5,467 nucleotides of DNA from a bacterium (GTDB taxonomy: Bacteria > Patescibacteriota > Patescibacteriia > CAIQCM01). The first letter of the stretch is position 1; each line of letters starts with the position of its first letter. Below the pieces are notes generated by a model. The model had not been told where the DNA came from, did not search any database, and saw nothing but the letters and a program-made list of their open reading frames with translations. The stretch lies in the NCBI GenBank assembly GCA_023246535.1, contig JAHFIF010000070.1:697-6163 (forward strand), given 5' to 3'. Below, piece after piece: positions 5,039 through 5,467 of the stretch. The translations under genes and the position numbers were made by a program.

Positions 5039-5050
5039 GGGAAGTTTTTT
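5022..5050 (+). terminator. Terminator-like hairpin spanning the kinase stop codon
   Basis: AAAAC-C-TCCCC (5022-5032) pairs with GGGGA-A-GTTTT (5038-5048) around the loop GCCTA. That gives ten base pairs with one C-A mismatch, ending in six T at 5045-5050. The TAG at 5036-5038 falls in the loop and first stem base. The hairpin overlaps coding sequence, so a translating ribosome could prevent it from forming. It may therefore act as a partial terminator or attenuator before the next gene, which begins only 21 nt after the T-run. Confidence 0.55.
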
Positions 5051-5071
5051 ATCGCCAACGCGCCATACCCT

Positions 5072-5467
5072 ATGCGTTCAATCGTCACGATCGGCGGCGG
5101 CACCGGACAATTCACGCTGCTGTCCGGACTCAAAAAATATCCGGTGCGCCTCACGGCCGTCGTTTCCATGGCCGACGACGGCGGTTCGACCGGCGTCCTG
5201 CGCGACGAACTCGGCGTGCTGCCGCCCGGCGACGTCCGCCAATGCCTGACCGCGCTCTCCGAATCGGACCTGCTGCTGCGGAATCTTTTCAATTACCGTT
5301 TCGACCAAGGCGGAATGAGCGGCCACAACTTCGGCAATCTGTTCCTCTCGGCGCTTGAAAAGGTCACTGGCTCGTTCGAAGAAGCGGTCCGCGTCGCCAG
5401 CTCGGTGCTGGCGATCCGCGGCGAGGTCATTCCCGTCACGACGAAAAAAGTCGCGCTCATTTGCGGG
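5072..5467 (+). CDS. yvcK: YvcK/CofD-like gluconeogenesis-factor family protein, N-terminal 132 aa (runs off the window)
   Basis: This is the N-terminal 132 residues of a UPF0052/CofD-like protein, normally about 310-330 residues. YvcK binds UDP-sugars and is needed for cell-wall and gluconeogenic growth in Bacillus and Mycobacterium. Visible motifs are the glycine-rich nucleotide loop IGGGTGQF (7-14), MADDGGSTGVLR (33-44), LPPGDVRQCLTALS (50-63), NYRFDQGGMSGHNFGNL (74-90) and GEVIPVT (117-123). All are hallmarks of the YvcK branch. CofD proper (2-phospho-L-lactate transferase) shares the fold, but no F420 gene is nearby, so the YvcK branch is preferred. The ATG at 5072 puts GGGTG at residue 8, as expected. 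No ribosome-binding site precedes it. It lies 33 nt after the kinase stop, beyond the hairpin, so its transcription may be readthrough from the deaminase-kinase operon or from an unidentified promoter. Confidence 0.93.
   Translation, partial: MRSIVTIGGGTGQFTLLSGLKKYPVRLTAVVSMADDGGSTGVLRDELGVLPPGDVRQCLTALSESDLLLRNLFNYRFDQGGMSGHNFGNLFLSALEKVTGSFEEAVRVASSVLAIRGEVIPVTTKKVALICG

Noticed and set aside
1..5467. tRNA or rRNA genes, CRISPR arrays, insertion sequences or transposase genes
   Set aside because: No cloverleaf, regularly spaced repeat set or transposase-like frame was found; the repeats seen are one inverted pair and one in-gene direct pair.

Overview
The window is GC-rich, densely packed bacterial DNA. 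It holds four transcription units on the minus strand and one divergent group on the plus strand. The gene mix fits a small-genome environmental lineage, and Candidate Phyla Radiation (Patescibacteria) is my best guess. The mix is a DEAD-box helicase, a secreted transglycosylase, a short secreted Ala-rich helical protein, a TGT with an extra loop, a dCMP deaminase next to an uncharacterised P-loop kinase, and a YvcK/CofD-like protein. This is an inference from gene style; no marker gene is present to prove it. Almost no start codon has a convincing Shine-Dalgarno sequence.

Minus strand, in transcription order. (1) tgt, 3825 down to about 2689, encodes a queuine/preQ1 tRNA-ribosyltransferase. 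It is interrupted by an in-frame TGA at 2806-2808. The reading frame continues in register for 38 codons and supplies the missing fourth zinc ligand. A strong hairpin terminator follows at 2622-2661. (2) 2475-2002 encodes a secreted, Ala-rich, helical repeat protein of unknown function. It has its own -10 box and ends in a perfect 15-bp terminator at 1962-1995. (3) 1893-301 encodes a secreted lytic transglycosylase (SLT fold), with a promoter so close to the ATG that the mRNA may be nearly leaderless. (4) 110-1 is the N-terminus of a DEAD-box RNA helicase that runs off the window.

Plus strand. A dCMP deaminase (3994-4482) overlaps by 14 nt a P-loop nucleotide kinase-like gene (4469-5038). A hairpin plus T-tract spans the kinase stop codon. 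The YvcK/CofD-family gene starts at 5072 and runs off the window. The divergent spacer between tgt and the deaminase carries a 25-bp inverted repeat (3834-3934) that presents the same sequence outward to both genes.

Functionally, the deaminase/kinase pair points to deoxynucleotide metabolism, tgt to tRNA wobble modification, and YvcK to cell-wall or central-carbon homeostasis. The transglycosylase and the small helical protein are exported envelope factors. I see no mobile element, CRISPR array, tRNA or rRNA. The most noteworthy items are the interrupted tgt with a conserved tail beyond the stop, the divergent inverted repeat, and the hendecad-like secreted protein.
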